64,000 nt of DNA from the NCBI RefSeq assembly GCF_964275005.1, contig NC_092688.1:47175748-47239747 (forward strand). Reading direction: 5' to 3'. Of the stretch, positions 13,501 to 23,232 are shown one piece after another; the stretch's first letter is position 1; every line of letters starts with the position of its first letter. The notes beneath the pieces were generated by a model. It worked only from the letters and a program-made list of their open reading frames with translations. It made no database searches and had not been told where the DNA came from. The translations under genes were made by a program, and so were the position numbers. This stretch comes from Diadema setosum. Taxonomy: Eukaryota; Echinodermata; Echinoidea; Diadematoida; Diadematidae.

Positions 13501-16500
13501 AACCCATACATCGAGGTGATATTCACTTTTTCAAAAGGTTTTACATAGAGGGACTGTAAATGTGAGATGGAATCTGATCACATATCTTCTTAAATGTTCA
13601 GCAACTGGTATGCAGTATGTATGAAAGCATATCCATCAGGTGCTTTCTTAACACTCGCCGTGTAATCAAATATTTAAAAACTGCTAAGATCAGCTGATAT
13701 GAATCAACAGTAGCCATAGCTGTGCAATGTTACTGTACAGATCTTACTACCCTAGAAGTACAGACAAATTCTTTAATATTACTTGTGGTCATTTAATTTC
13801 GTCTTTGAAAATCATGGAAAGCAGTCATGATTATCCAAGAATAACAGTGAACAGTTCAAAAAAAGAAGAAAGAAAAAAGTGATTATTGACTATGAATAAT
13901 ACAAAGTATTATATGAGTGCCTTGAGCACCCATGAGTGGATATGTTGCATTTTATAAATGTTTATATTATTATTATTATTATTATGTCAATCAGTGATAG
14001 TGATTATTCTGCGATTTAACCATCCATCTGACCTTGTTGAATATTTCTTGTGTGCTAGATCTGTGCTGTCTCTCAGAAAGTCCACACAACAAGGACCAAG
14101 GCTCTAGCAGTCATCACTCACAAGAAGACTCAAATGGTTTGTGTTTCTCAGCATTCCATTTTGTTAAATGTAGTAGAAAGACTTCCCCAAAATTTGTCAC
14201 AAGATTTTATGGCATGTGTTCATCTTTGTTTTGTTTTGTTTTATGTTTGTTTGTGCGTGTTTTTTTTTTTTTTTTTTTACAGCAACGCTGCTAAAGTGTT
14301 ACTTCGGAATAGTGCATTTAAAAGATATATATATTTAATGCTTTGTTTAGACTCTCCTTGTCTCCTTACATGAAATAATTGGATAGAATGTGCTATACCA
14401 TACAGCACTCCATACACTCCACTCTAATGAATTTATAACCTGAAGAATCAATGGAGATGAAGGAGACTTTGTTGAGTGTTTCTATGTTTCTGTTAATGTG
14501 TAAGATATGTGAAATTTTGCACAATTTTAGGTGGTTTACTACAACAGTGTACAAATTCAAAGATGACACAACTACTGTCTTTAATAGTGCCTATTTCTCC
14601 TTACATATTGAAGAAAATTGAATTGCTAGAAATAACTGCATTATCAGCAGACTTAAAGGTCTTATCGATTTATACTTCTTCTCCTTTCAAATGATAAAAT
14701 GTTGATTCAGTGTCATTTTTGTTTTCATCTGCTGGTAACTGTGTGATAGAAGTGATTTTCTCCTTTTCATTCTTTCAGGTACTGCTTGACACACCGGGTA
14801 TGATCAGTTTCTCTCAAGGTCGCAAGTAAGTTATTTCCTCTAATTGAGTAATAAAACCTAGCAAAATGAAAGCCATTGCATTAAGCCCCTTCAGGAACTG
14901 CTCTCTTTCCTGGAAGTGTGTTCAAATGTTACTGTACTGAACAGCTATTACATAACTTGACATACTGACATTCTACTTTTCTTTCTCAAACCAAATGCAT
15001 TTTTTGAATAGAATTTTGTTCCTTGACCATGTTAAAGGGACTGTACAGTACTGGTTGAGGTGGGGATTCATGTTTTGAACATTCCTAAGTGAGATAATGA
15101 GAAACCTCTTATGAAATATGAAAGAGCATGTAATTTAAAGAAAGATTCAATGTTTATTTGATGAAAATTGGTTTTCAAATGGCTGAGATATAAAAAAAAG
15201 TGCTAATAATAAAAGGCGACATGACACAACTTTATTAGGATCTCTTTGTTTCACCTTGTTTTTGGATATCTCAGCTATTTCAAAACTAATTTTCATCGAA
15301 TAAACTTTTTATGCCCCTTAGAACTGCATGCTCTTTGACATCTCATAGAGTGGTCTCTGAATATCTCGCAAAACGTTAAAAGCTAAATCCTCACCTCGAC
15401 CAGAACTGTACACACCCTTTAAGCTCCATTCTATACTGAGAGCCAGAATTTTCATGCTGTGATTTCTTGTTTACCACCAAAATCACTCTTGAATCCTGAA
15501 ACAGACCCCAAACAATGACGACGACGTCAACAACAGAAACAACAACAACAACAAAAGAAACAACAGCAGCAACAACAACAAACAAACAAACAGATAAACA
15601 ATCAAAAACAGTCATTTTTCATCATGACACAGATAGCTCTGCACTGGTGTAATTCTGTATTGTCAGTCGAGTCTTCTGGTTATGTAGTGCCATGTGCGAA
15701 AATGTATACTGGTCTACCTTGATTAAAGTTCTTGATTTAAAAACAGAAAATCGAGTAAATTATGTCCCTCTCACATCCACCTGTATTGAGTACGTGTGAA
15801 GTGGTACAGCCCATGTATTATGATGCATGCTAAGCTATTGATATTCTATTTCTAGTTTTCTATATATGCATGTGTAAATAAATTATTTTCCTGGTGTTAG
15901 TACTGACTACTTTTTTATGCTGCATTCTCCTTCCTAGACACAAGTTGCCTCGGTCTCTGCTGGTGGATGCCAAGAACACACTTCTAGAAGCAGACTTGAG
16001 TAAGTTGCTCTTCCAAGTATAAGCTTTTTCCCCTGCATGATTTGTGAGTTATCTATTTAGTAGTTTGTTTTGCATGTTAGAAATGTTTGTCTAGAGAATG
16101 GACAGTGTATCTTGTGTCTTCTTGTCATTTGCTTTGTGCAGAAGTGACTTAGATTATTTAATTTTGCCTGCTTCTTCAATTATCGGCATATTTTTTGGTA
16201 TGATCAACTTGTTAGGTCATCAATGGGAAATAAGCACTGACACCATGGTTAATGTGTTGCTTTACATAATGATAACACAGGACCTAACTAGCCATTGTCA
16301 TCAAAGTTACATTGCTTAGCCAAAGTACAGATGAACAAGTTGAACGCAGACTAGCTTTAATAGGATATGATAGATGATATGTAAGCAATTCCTCTCAATG
16401 CACTTGTTGATGGTAAGGATTTACCATTGATTGTCAACATTCTGAGTATCAACCTTCACAAACACTCTCACTGACATACTCCATACACACTGGATCTCTC

Positions 16501-19500
16501 TACTCACCACTCTTATTAATCTCCACATGATAAAACAAATACAAATATGAGATATTATTTTGTATAACCTAAACGAACACATTGAATATAAGTGAATGTT
16601 GAGGTTCTTACCAATCCAATCCAATTCTGGCATCCAAAGAGGATGTGACCTTCTTGACACAAATAACATCACAAACCCTGAAATGGCGTTTGAATTTGCC
16701 TGCACAAATATGGCTTCCCGATAAATTCATATCGCCCTCACTTGACCAAACGGTGACAGACACAATAAGCCTCGCTTGTGACGTAAGCGCCAAACTTCTG
16801 AAGACTGCATCTTTCAAAGGGTATGTCACATTGTTGAAGGAAAGTTTGTAAGTCTAACAACTTATCTTAAGAACTAGACAGCACCTTTAGAACTTTGGGT
16901 AAAGAACTGATATTTCTCTTCCCATCCCTGAGTCTATTTTTATTTCACGCAGTGTATCATGATCATAAAAATAATAACTTTAAACAATGAAAAACAAAAG
17001 TAGCATACAAAGGATGATTGAGAAAGTTTTTTTTCCACTGATCTGCCTCAGTTGCTGTACTGGTGGATGTCTCCAACCACTGGACCAACATGAAGCTGGA
17101 CCCAGAAGTCTTGCTTCAACTCCAGACCCACCACAGTATTCCCTCCGTGCTTGTCCTAAACAAGGTGAGAAGCCAGGGAAAGATGAATCTAAAGTCTTGG
17201 TATTTATGTCTCTTGCTCTGTTTGATTTGTGGAGGTTTTGCCTCCTAAAACTCTATCTATCCTTTGTTCCATTCTTCTAGCTGTCCTATCTTTCAATCCT
17301 TTTTCAGTCTATCCATCTATCCTTCCAGCCATTCATCAATTTATGCATTCTTATATCCCTTGTTCAATCCATCCATCCATCTACCAATCCAAGCTAAATT
17401 AGTCCATCTCACCACTCATCTACCGATCCATCCATCTATCTCATTATCCTGGCTCCAAAAATTTAGAAATGTATTACCTAGTTTTAGATCCTATTATTCA
17501 CAACCTTTGATATTTTGACCACTTAAGTATCTTTTTCTTTAAATATTTATATATTTCACTTGCTTTGACAAATCAGTATTACAAGCATGTTTAGCTACTG
17601 CATCAATTGTTATGTGCCTATTCTAAATGATACTTGGAATCAGTTTTTCTCTGAATAAATGAGTGAAAGAATGAATGAAATCTATGAATTCAACTTTGTA
17701 ATTTGATGTAAATATTTTGCTGTTCCAGTGTTATTCCGAACGTGTTCCATGCGAGAATCTAAGATCCTAATAGAATTTGCACTAGGCCAACCGACTTGTA
17801 GGCAGTGAGTGAAAAGTATGATCTATACACCATGCCGAGAGATGCAAGTACATAATGTTGACTCCTATGCTCTCAATCTGTTTTACCATTGGTCATATCC
17901 GTATGTCCATAGCACTCTGTCTCAGAATGTAGATGTTGGCACGAGTTAAATGCTTGACCTCATTATGCTAGTGTTTACCACCATTCTTATCTGTTGTGCT
18001 TATCCCCTGCCCCGCCCTTTGCAGGTTGATGCCTTGAAGAACAAACATTCTCTCTTTGAGATCACTGACGCACTGACTGAGGGTGTCGTCGGTGGCCAAA
18101 CGTTTGTCCCCAGGAAGCAGAAGGAAAAGGAGAGCAGCTCCAGCAAATTACCACATCAGCAAGACTCTTCCAGATCAGCTGGGAACGAGGATGAGTGGCC
18201 ACGCCCAGGACATGATGACTTGATGCATGAGGATGGGTTGCCAAGGCAACGTGAGCATGATGTGAGAGTCAGTGACAATGATACACCACGACATTCTTTT
18301 GATGAGGGAACCAGTGCAAGTGAAGGGAGTGAAATGGAAGATGATGTTGATGGTCAACGTGATTTCGGCAGGAACTCATCTCTGGGAGGAGCGAGGCAGT
18401 CCATGAAAGCTGCTTCAGACAAAAGCATCTCAGCCCAGAATCATGACAGATTAGATGCAGCAGCAGTAGAGGTCCAAGGAATTCGTAGAGATGGGCTCAG
18501 AGAGGATGCAAAAGAAGCGAGGGAAAGTCACACAAGTTACCATTCATCTGATGGCAGCATGAATCAGTCGAATCATGTGGACTCTGCAAAGCGAGACATT
18601 TTGAAGGAGTACGCGTCAAATCTTCTCGAGTTTGTCGACGACCCTGAAAGGGTGAGAGCCGAAGCGGAGGAAGACCCCAAGGTGGTTGCCAAGAGAGAGG
18701 AGGAGGAGAGGCGGCTGCGGAGGATGGAGATGGAGAGAGACCGGGAGGAGAGGAGGAGGCTTTGGAAGACGGCTCAGATGAGGAGTGGGTGGGGCGGCTT
18801 CAAGGCTGTCTTCATGATATCAGCTCTACATGGAGACGGTGTCACCACGCTGAAGGTAAGGGCTTATTAACCCGTCAAGTCCTGGAGTAATTTTGCTGCG
18901 GAAATTATCCTCTTGTCAGCATTAAATTGACAACTTTACTTTGCATCTTATATTGGAGAAAGATTAAATGGAACTGAGTGACTTTATTACATCTGCACAA
19001 AAAATAAGAAAAAAGTTGCCAATTTGAGAGAAAATATTAACTGTTATATTCTAAAATGTGTTGCCAATTTAAGGAACAATGATGAACTGAGAAATTTTGT
19101 GGATGGTGATACAGTAATTTAGTAACTGAAGCAATAGTACATAATATAACCAAATTAGATTTCAAATGAAAAAAAAAAAAAACAAAAAAAAAAAACAATC
19201 TACATTATGGAATACCAACAGTGAATGGTAACAATTATGATGAAAATATACAGCATTCAACCACAGAAACATGTCTTTTTGATGGGATTTGGGTAAAGGA
19301 TCTAATTTTTTAGTTGTCAAAGTAGTAGAATAGTAGAAGAGTAGAATCACCCATATTCAAATCATATCAGTTTTGGGGAAGAAACAAATTTAAAGCTAAT
19401 AAATTGTAATTGATTGATGTATTTTGCTGCTACTTCATCTGATTTTTTCATCTCTGTGTACCGTTGAAATGTACACTGTATTCCCTTCAATATATTCAAA

Positions 19501-19626
19501 TTCGATACAAGTGAAAAAAAAATGCACAAGACAACCCTGACATTGGAACTGGAAGAGGAGGGCAGGAGAGGGAGTGTCCAAAGTTTCATGTCATTGACAC
19601 CTTTGGCTGAAAAATCATTGAACTCC

Positions 19627-19665
<39 letters not shown>

Positions 19666-22600
19666 ACACACACACATACAAATAGAAAAAATAAACACAA
19701 TGACAACAGAAGAATAATCAGTTGCCATGATTTGTTTGAGAGTTACTTGTCATGTTGAGAAGATCCCTTACACTTTACTTCCTGCTAGGAGTTCCTACTG
19801 AGCAGTGCTAGGCCAGGATCCTGGCAGTACCATGAGGATGTGGTAACCAACCTGACTCCAGCAGAGATCCTCCAGGAGGCCATCAGGGAGAAGCTCCTGG
19901 AGACACTCCCACAGGAGGTCCCCTACACCATCACCCAGGTCAGTCAGGTGACTCCAGTCAGTCAGGTGACTCCAGTCAGTCATGTGACCCTGGTCGGTCA
20001 TGTGACCCTAGTCAGTCAGGTGACCCTAGTCAGTCATGTGACCCTAGTCGGTCATGTAACCCCAGTCAGTCATGTGATCTCAGTCAGTCATGTGACCCCA
20101 GTCAGTCATGTAACCCCAGTCAGCCATGTGACCCAAGTCAGTCATGTGACCCTCATTGGTCATGTGACCCTGGTCAGTCAGTCAGTCATATATTTTTACA
20201 CATTCAGAAAACAGAGAGTCCATTTCTTCCAGTCTAACATGGAAAGTGCAGTTGCAGAAACAGAAAAACACATGAAATAAATATGGGTCTTCACGCGAAT
20301 GATGGCTCAGTCATCATATGATGAAGTTAGCCTGTGTGTGGGAGTGCTCATAGGATGTTGTGTTCGATAATATTAGTCTGACATTAACACTGGCGGGAGT
20401 TGGAGAGCATAACCAAACTCACACCTGATGGAATCATGTATGTTTCTGTTTTAGTGCCTCTTGCAGTCTGTGCTTATAAATATGTGACCCGCTACAACAA
20501 AATGATCCTAAAGTCGCGCGAGGTCGATTATTTGAAAATTGCATGATATAATCCGCAAATCTTTCTGCTTTAAATTGATATATAACACATTTTATAAAAA
20601 TAATCGGCTGCGCGTATATCAATGTTTAAAAGAGAGCATGTCGAGACGTCTGGAAAATCACTGTTTCGAGAAAAGCGCCCTTAAAGTCTTCCTTTCGACG
20701 CAATCGCGATCAGGGGACACGCTAGTCAGTTTTCACCTCTGGACAATAGAAGGTAAGCCCTAGCAACCCCCGAAGAGTTCATTCAAGCACATCAGCGTAG
20801 GCGGTCTCCTCACCAACCAATCAATGACCAGGATGTGAGAAGCGGCTGAGCATAGCGCTTCCCATCCGCACGCACCAGTCGACTGGGCAGTGTGCGAGCT
20901 TCACGCTTCGGTTAGCAGCAAGCAGCAAACTGACCAATGAGATCACTCTGGTCGTTGTTAGGGGCGGAACCTATCTGTGGCGCTCAATCCAAATTTTGGA
21001 ACCAGCTTCTGCTTCGTTGAAACGCCAAAAAACATGGCTCAGAAAAACATTATTTTTTTAATCTTTCCTTTGATCATTTTGCTTCAAAATCTCGACAGAT
21101 GATAGAAGACATGTTTAATCTCCAATAATATATCAAAATCAGAAAATCGTAAGTTTTGTCCAATTTTTATACCTGCCAAATGAAGTTTGAAGGGGGTATA
21201 TAGGAATCAGCGGACGGTCGGGCGGTCGGTCGGGCGGTCGGTCGGGCGGTCGGTCGGGCGGTCGGTCGGTCGGGCGGTCGGTCGGGGACGGTCGGGCGGT
21301 CGGTCCGTTGCAAATCTTGCGTCACGAACTACTTCCTCAGTTTTTAACCGATTCCCATAAAACTTGGCACAGATGTGTGCCTTGGGTTGTAGATGTGCAA
21401 GACGTATTTTTTGACAGTACCCAAAAGTATGTTGCCATGGTAACGGCATATTATGGGCAAAAATGGGTACAAATCTTGCGTCGCGAACTCCTCCCACAGT
21501 TTTTGATCAATTTTTATGAAATTAGGTACAGATGTTCATCTGAATATGTTAATGTGCAAGACACATATTTCCGCAGTGGCAAAAAGTGCGTTGCCATGGT
21601 AACGGCATGTTATTAGTAAAATATAGGGCAAAATGCTTCATGGCAAAACTGCTTCATCAGTGTTCTTCCAATTCTCATGGAATTCATATTGAATGTTTGT
21701 CTTAGGATATAGGTCAGCATGACACATTTCTTGACAGTGACAAAAAGTATGTTGCCATGGTAACAGCTCACATATTATGAGCTAAAATGATGGAAAATTT
21801 TGTGTTGCAAACTACTTCCTCAGTTTTTGCCCAATTTCCATGAAACTTGGTACAGATGTGTGCCTTTGGTTGTAGATGTGCAAGACACATTTTTTGACAG
21901 TACCCGAAAGTACGTTGCCATGGTAACGGCATATTAATGACAGAAGATCAAGGAAAGATCTTGCGGATTTAACTACTTCCTCAGTTTTTTGACCAAAGCT
22001 TATGAAATGTTGTTTTGACCAAAGCTTATGAAATGTTGTTTGGCGGGGGTATAACCAGTCGCTGTAGCGACATTTCTAGTAATGCTCTGACTTCAAACTC
22101 GATTTTCACGGCTTCGACCGTGCGCGACTTTAGGACCTTTTTGTTGTAGCGGGTCACATATTCTCTGAATATTGAATTGTTTTGGTTGTTGAAATACTGC
22201 AGTACTTAATAACAGAGCTCTTGATTCCAGAGACATGTATTGTTTCTTGAGGAGCCTTAGGGACTAGCTCGGTTACAGTATTGACTACCTATTCCCCACT
22301 TCAGAATATTCTTGCTCGTATGTCTACTGTTTCTTGTGGAACAAGATCCTGAGCTTTTTACTGCTTGTCTCTTGGTCCATCAACCTGTAGGAAACAGAAG
22401 TGTGGCAGACAGGACCTGAGGGGGAACTACAGATCATGCAGGCACTCATATGCAGGAAGAAGTCACATCTGGTGAGTTAAGATCTTGACTGTGTCTTGAT
22501 TTGTTTTGTTTTGCTCGTTTGGTCTTTCAGTGGTGCAAAGGTGTTAATCTGCAGGTGTCATGCTAATCTATGGAAACCGCAGACAAAATAACAGAAGAAA

Positions 22601-23232
22601 GCTTCTGAAAAAAAAGAAAGAAAGAAAGAAAGAAACTTCTTCATGCAAATGAAGCTAAGAAGCTGGTAATTTTGTCTGGGAAAACAGTTGAATTGAACAT
22701 GCAGAGAATTAAATCCAGTGAGTTCAATATGCATGGGCAATTATTATGGTGCTTAGTATGACTAAACGAATTAAAGCAGCATTTCACTGGAGATGTCTTC
22801 ACCTCATCTGATTTGCATATATGGCTATGACCTTTGACACTATTTCATTATATATGCACAGCTTTAAATATTAAATTTTATTTTGTCTAATCTGGTGAAA
22901 CTTTTGTTTTTTGATGTGATTTGATTTGATTTGTAGGTTGCTCTTTGTTTTCCGTGAGAGACAGACGTGAACTCCATCATCAGTAACTGACTATACCTTC
23001 TGGTAAATTTTGTAACATGCTCATTTCTGTGTGCAGTTTAAAGATGAACGGAGTGTCTTCATTTTTTTCCCTAAAAAAAAATAAATATAGTGTGTTTGTC
23101 TGTTTTGTTTTGTCATTTCAGAGAATGCTGGAGAAGAAAGTAGGTTGGATCGCTCGACAGGCCACGCAGGATTTGATGGACGCCTTTCACTGTGAAGTCA
23201 AGCTGAGCATACAACTCAAATTAAAAAAGTGA
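10497..23232 (+). CDS. ERAL1: ERAL1, mitochondrial Era-like GTPase (whole gene, multi-exon)
   Basis: Spliced gene for the Era-family GTPase, which in animals binds mitochondrial 12S rRNA and helps assemble the small mitoribosomal subunit. Coding exons read with intact frame: (first exon uncertain), ~11629-11818, 12858-12988, 14059-14136, 14779-14825, 15938-15999, 17052-17164, 18025-18855, 19789-19938, 22391-22471, 23122-23232. All introns are GT-AG and phases match throughout. Motifs in order: G1 GTPNAGKST (12935-12961), G2 region VHTTR in the third exon, G3 DTPG (14788-14799), G4 NKVD split across 17164/18025, G5 SAL (18820-18828), then the Era C-terminal KH region. The protein would be about 600-665 residues against about 437 in human; the extra length is a charged insert in exon 18025-18855. 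The KH GXXG loop is not recognisable. Family identity is near certain; the N-terminus is not. Confidence 0.93.
11037..11057 (+). CDS. ERAL1: ERAL1 alternative first coding exon
   Basis: A start codon with G at -3 and G at +4 encodes MAGSFGQ and runs straight into a GTGAGG donor at 11058, phase 0. This joins in frame to the acceptor before 11629, which sits behind a strong pyrimidine tract. The upstream 30 bases are GC-rich, as a 5' UTR might be. It competes with the 10497 exon, and only one is needed. Confidence 0.3.
11629..11818 (+). CDS. ERAL1: ERAL1 exon 2 (N-terminal region before the G domain)
   Basis: Reads through RNATALSFACHGW and an acidic, Ser/Pro-rich stretch (DHDDDSPPDFF) to a CCAG|GTTTGT donor, phase 1, which joins in frame to the G1 exon. 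The start is uncertain: 11511, 11618, 11629 and 11667 all follow AG, and the best pyrimidine tract lies just before 11618/11629. This segment corresponds to the poorly conserved linker after the transit peptide. Confidence 0.6.
11872..12231. mobile_element. TTAA-flanked MITE, ~360 bp (ERAL1 intron)
   Basis: Starts TTAAAGGTCCTGTTTACC and ends GGTAAATTATGCCTTTAA. The ends are imperfect inverted repeats bounded by TTAA, as for piggyBac-type insertion. No coding capacity. Confidence 0.65.
12858..12988 (+). CDS. ERAL1: ERAL1 exon with G1/P-loop
   Basis: Encodes the linker ending PPDPKVLKVAIIG and the Walker A/G1 motif GTPNAGKST at 12935-12961, then LINNLLGRR. Acceptor CTCAG and donor CGG|GTAAGT are both strong. 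The exon runs from phase 1 to phase 0. Confidence 0.95.
13134..13345. mobile_element. MITE family B (TACTRTAAAA ends), ~212 bp
   Basis: Bounded by TACTATAAAA and TTTTACAGTA. It carries internal AATTTTTGCGAATTGGAGC and TCGTGAAATTCACAAAATT modules. It is the same family as the copies at 46038-46248 and 56669-56878, in the opposite orientation. Confidence 0.7.
13890..13986 (+). mobile_element. Possible 3' end of a SINE with (ATT)n tail
   Basis: A segment TGAGTGCCTTGAGCACCCAT followed by TTTATAAATGTTTATATTATT and an ATT repeat resembles the 3' end of tRNA-derived SINEs. The 5' head is not seen. Confidence 0.4.
14059..14136 (+). CDS. ERAL1: ERAL1 exon with G2/switch I
   Basis: Twenty-six codons, phase 0 to 0, reading ICAVSQKVHTTRTKALAVIT and then HKKTQM. 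This aligns without gaps to the human segment around VSRKVHTTRCQALGVIT. The Thr pair in HTTR is the switch I region. The acceptor is GTGCTAG; the donor ATG|GTTTGT is weaker than usual. Confidence 0.95.
14779..14825 (+). CDS. ERAL1: ERAL1 exon with G3 DTPG
   Basis: Encodes VLLDTPGMISFSQGR, with the Walker B/G3 motif DTPG at 14788-14799. Acceptor TTTCAG, donor AA|GTAAGT, ends in phase 2. Confidence 0.94.
15032..15422. mobile_element. TTAA-flanked palindromic MITE, 391 bp
   Basis: TTAAAGGGACTGTACAGTAC at the left and CAGAACTGTACACACCCTTTAA at the right. The arms fold back over most of the length (GGATATCTCAGC against GGCTGAGATAT). A related copy lies at 33375-33771. Confidence 0.8.
15529..15602 (+). 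repeat. AAC/CAA microsatellite
   Basis: Imperfect (CAA)n with AGA and AAAC interruptions. Simple repeat in an ERAL1 intron. Confidence 0.9.
15938..15999 (+). CDS. ERAL1: ERAL1 exon (switch II helix)
   Basis: Encodes KHKLPRSLLVDAKNTLLEAD, the helix following G3, matching the human segment up to MESADL. Acceptor TTCCTAG, donor A|GTAAGT; completes phase 2 and leaves phase 1. Confidence 0.92.
17052..17164 (+). CDS. ERAL1: ERAL1 exon ending in G4 Asn-Lys
   Basis: Encodes IAVLVDVSNHWTNMKLDPEV followed by a helix and IPSVLVLNK. The NK of the G4 motif NKVD is the last codon pair before the donor AAG|GTGAGA. The aligned human segment is VVVLVDVSDKW through IPSVLVMNK. Confidence 0.95.
17264..17455 (+). 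repeat. Degenerate TCCA/CCAT tract
   Basis: Pyrimidine-rich stretch with many TCCATC, CCATCTATC and ATCCATCCATC motifs. Old simple repeat within an ERAL1 intron. Confidence 0.75.
18025..18855 (+). CDS. ERAL1: ERAL1 large exon: G4 end, charged insert, G5
   Basis: 277 codons. It opens with VDALKNKHSLFEITDALTEG, which completes G4 and matches human, and closes with FKAVFMISALHGDGVTTLK, carrying G5. Between them lie roughly 220 residues. The first part is polar, acidic and Ser/His-rich (EDEWPRPGHDDLM, SEGSEMEDDVDG); the second is a Glu/Arg-rich probable coiled coil (KREEEERRLRRMEMERDREE). Human has a shorter, unrelated-looking insert of about 50 residues here. A perfect RFX X-box palindrome lies within the exon at 18237-18250. 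Confidence 0.93.
18237..18250. promoter_or_regulatory. Perfect RFX X-box palindrome inside the ERAL1 large exon
   Basis: GTTGCCAAGGCAAC fits the X-box consensus. It lies in coding sequence (GLPRQ) and may be chance. Confidence 0.25.
19630..19680 (+). repeat. (CA)n microsatellite
   Basis: About 24 CA units with two CATA interruptions, in the ERAL1 intron before exon 19789. Confidence 0.97.
19789..19938 (+). CDS. ERAL1: ERAL1 exon (post-G5, start of KH region)
   Basis: Fifty codons reading EFLLSSARPGSWQYHEDVVT then NLTPAEILQEAIREKLLETL and PQEVPYTITQ. This matches the human GPWEYHS and REKLLEHLPQEVPY segment. The donor CAG|GTCAGT is the first base pair of an 18 bp minisatellite that fills the start of the next intron and stays open in frame. 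Confidence 0.95.
19937..20195 (+). repeat. 18 bp minisatellite starting at the ERAL1 exon donor
   Basis: About 14 tandem copies of GTCAGTCATGTGACCCTA-like units, variable at a few positions, run from the donor CAG|GTCAGT. Eighteen is a multiple of three, and the frame from the exon remains open through the array as (HVT(P/L)VS)n to a stop at 20278-20280. Many units contain AGGTGA or TCATGTGA. Confidence 0.95.
20483..22158. mobile_element. TA-flanked DNA transposon (non-autonomous), interrupted by a second element
   Basis: Terminal inverted repeats TGTGACCCGCTACAACAAAA / TTTTGTTGTAGCGGGTCACA extend about 45 bp, including CTAAAGTCGCGC at both ends, and are flanked by TA. No transposase frame. 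A shorter relative lies at 27212-27924. The TA duplication suggests Tc1/mariner-type mobilisation, which is inference. The interior is interrupted by the element at about 21168-22080. Confidence 0.85.
21168..22080 (+). mobile_element. Tandem-unit repeat element carrying RFX X-box palindromes
   Basis: Begins near ATACCTGCCAAATGAAGTTT and ends near GTCGCTGTAGCGACATTTCTAG. It contains a CGGTCGGGCGGT array (21214-21305) and then about 4.3 units of about 161 bp starting near 21308, 21470, 21630, 21793 and 21954. Each full unit carries GTTGCCATGGTAAC (21431, 21590, 21751, 21914), which fits the RFX X-box GTNRCC-NN-RGYAAC. No protein is encoded; long frames here are repeat artefacts. Confidence 0.8.
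22391..22471 (+). CDS. ERAL1: ERAL1 exon (KH region beta strand)
   Basis: Twenty-seven codons: ETEVWQTGPEGELQIMQALI then CRKKSHL. It corresponds to human KTAVWEEGPGGELVIQQKLL. Acceptor CTGTAG, donor CTG|GTGAGT, phase 0 to 0. Confidence 0.93.
23122..23232 (+). CDS. ERAL1: ERAL1 terminal coding exon (KH C-terminus, stop TGA)
   Basis: Thirty-six codons plus stop: RMLEKKVGWIARQATQDLMD then AFHCEVKLSIQLKLKK. The part from IARQA onward aligns well with human IAQEAGHDLMDIFLCDVDIRL. The IGPKG loop expected before it is replaced by LEKK, about three or four residues shorter. Confidence 0.94.
   Translation, partial: RMLEKKVGWIARQATQDLMDAFHCEVKLSIQLKLKK

Noticed and set aside
19937-20195. Regular direct repeats resembling a CRISPR array
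   Set aside because: Units are contiguous 18-mers without unique spacers, in a eukaryotic intron. The same reasoning rejects the 21 bp array at 61535-61806.
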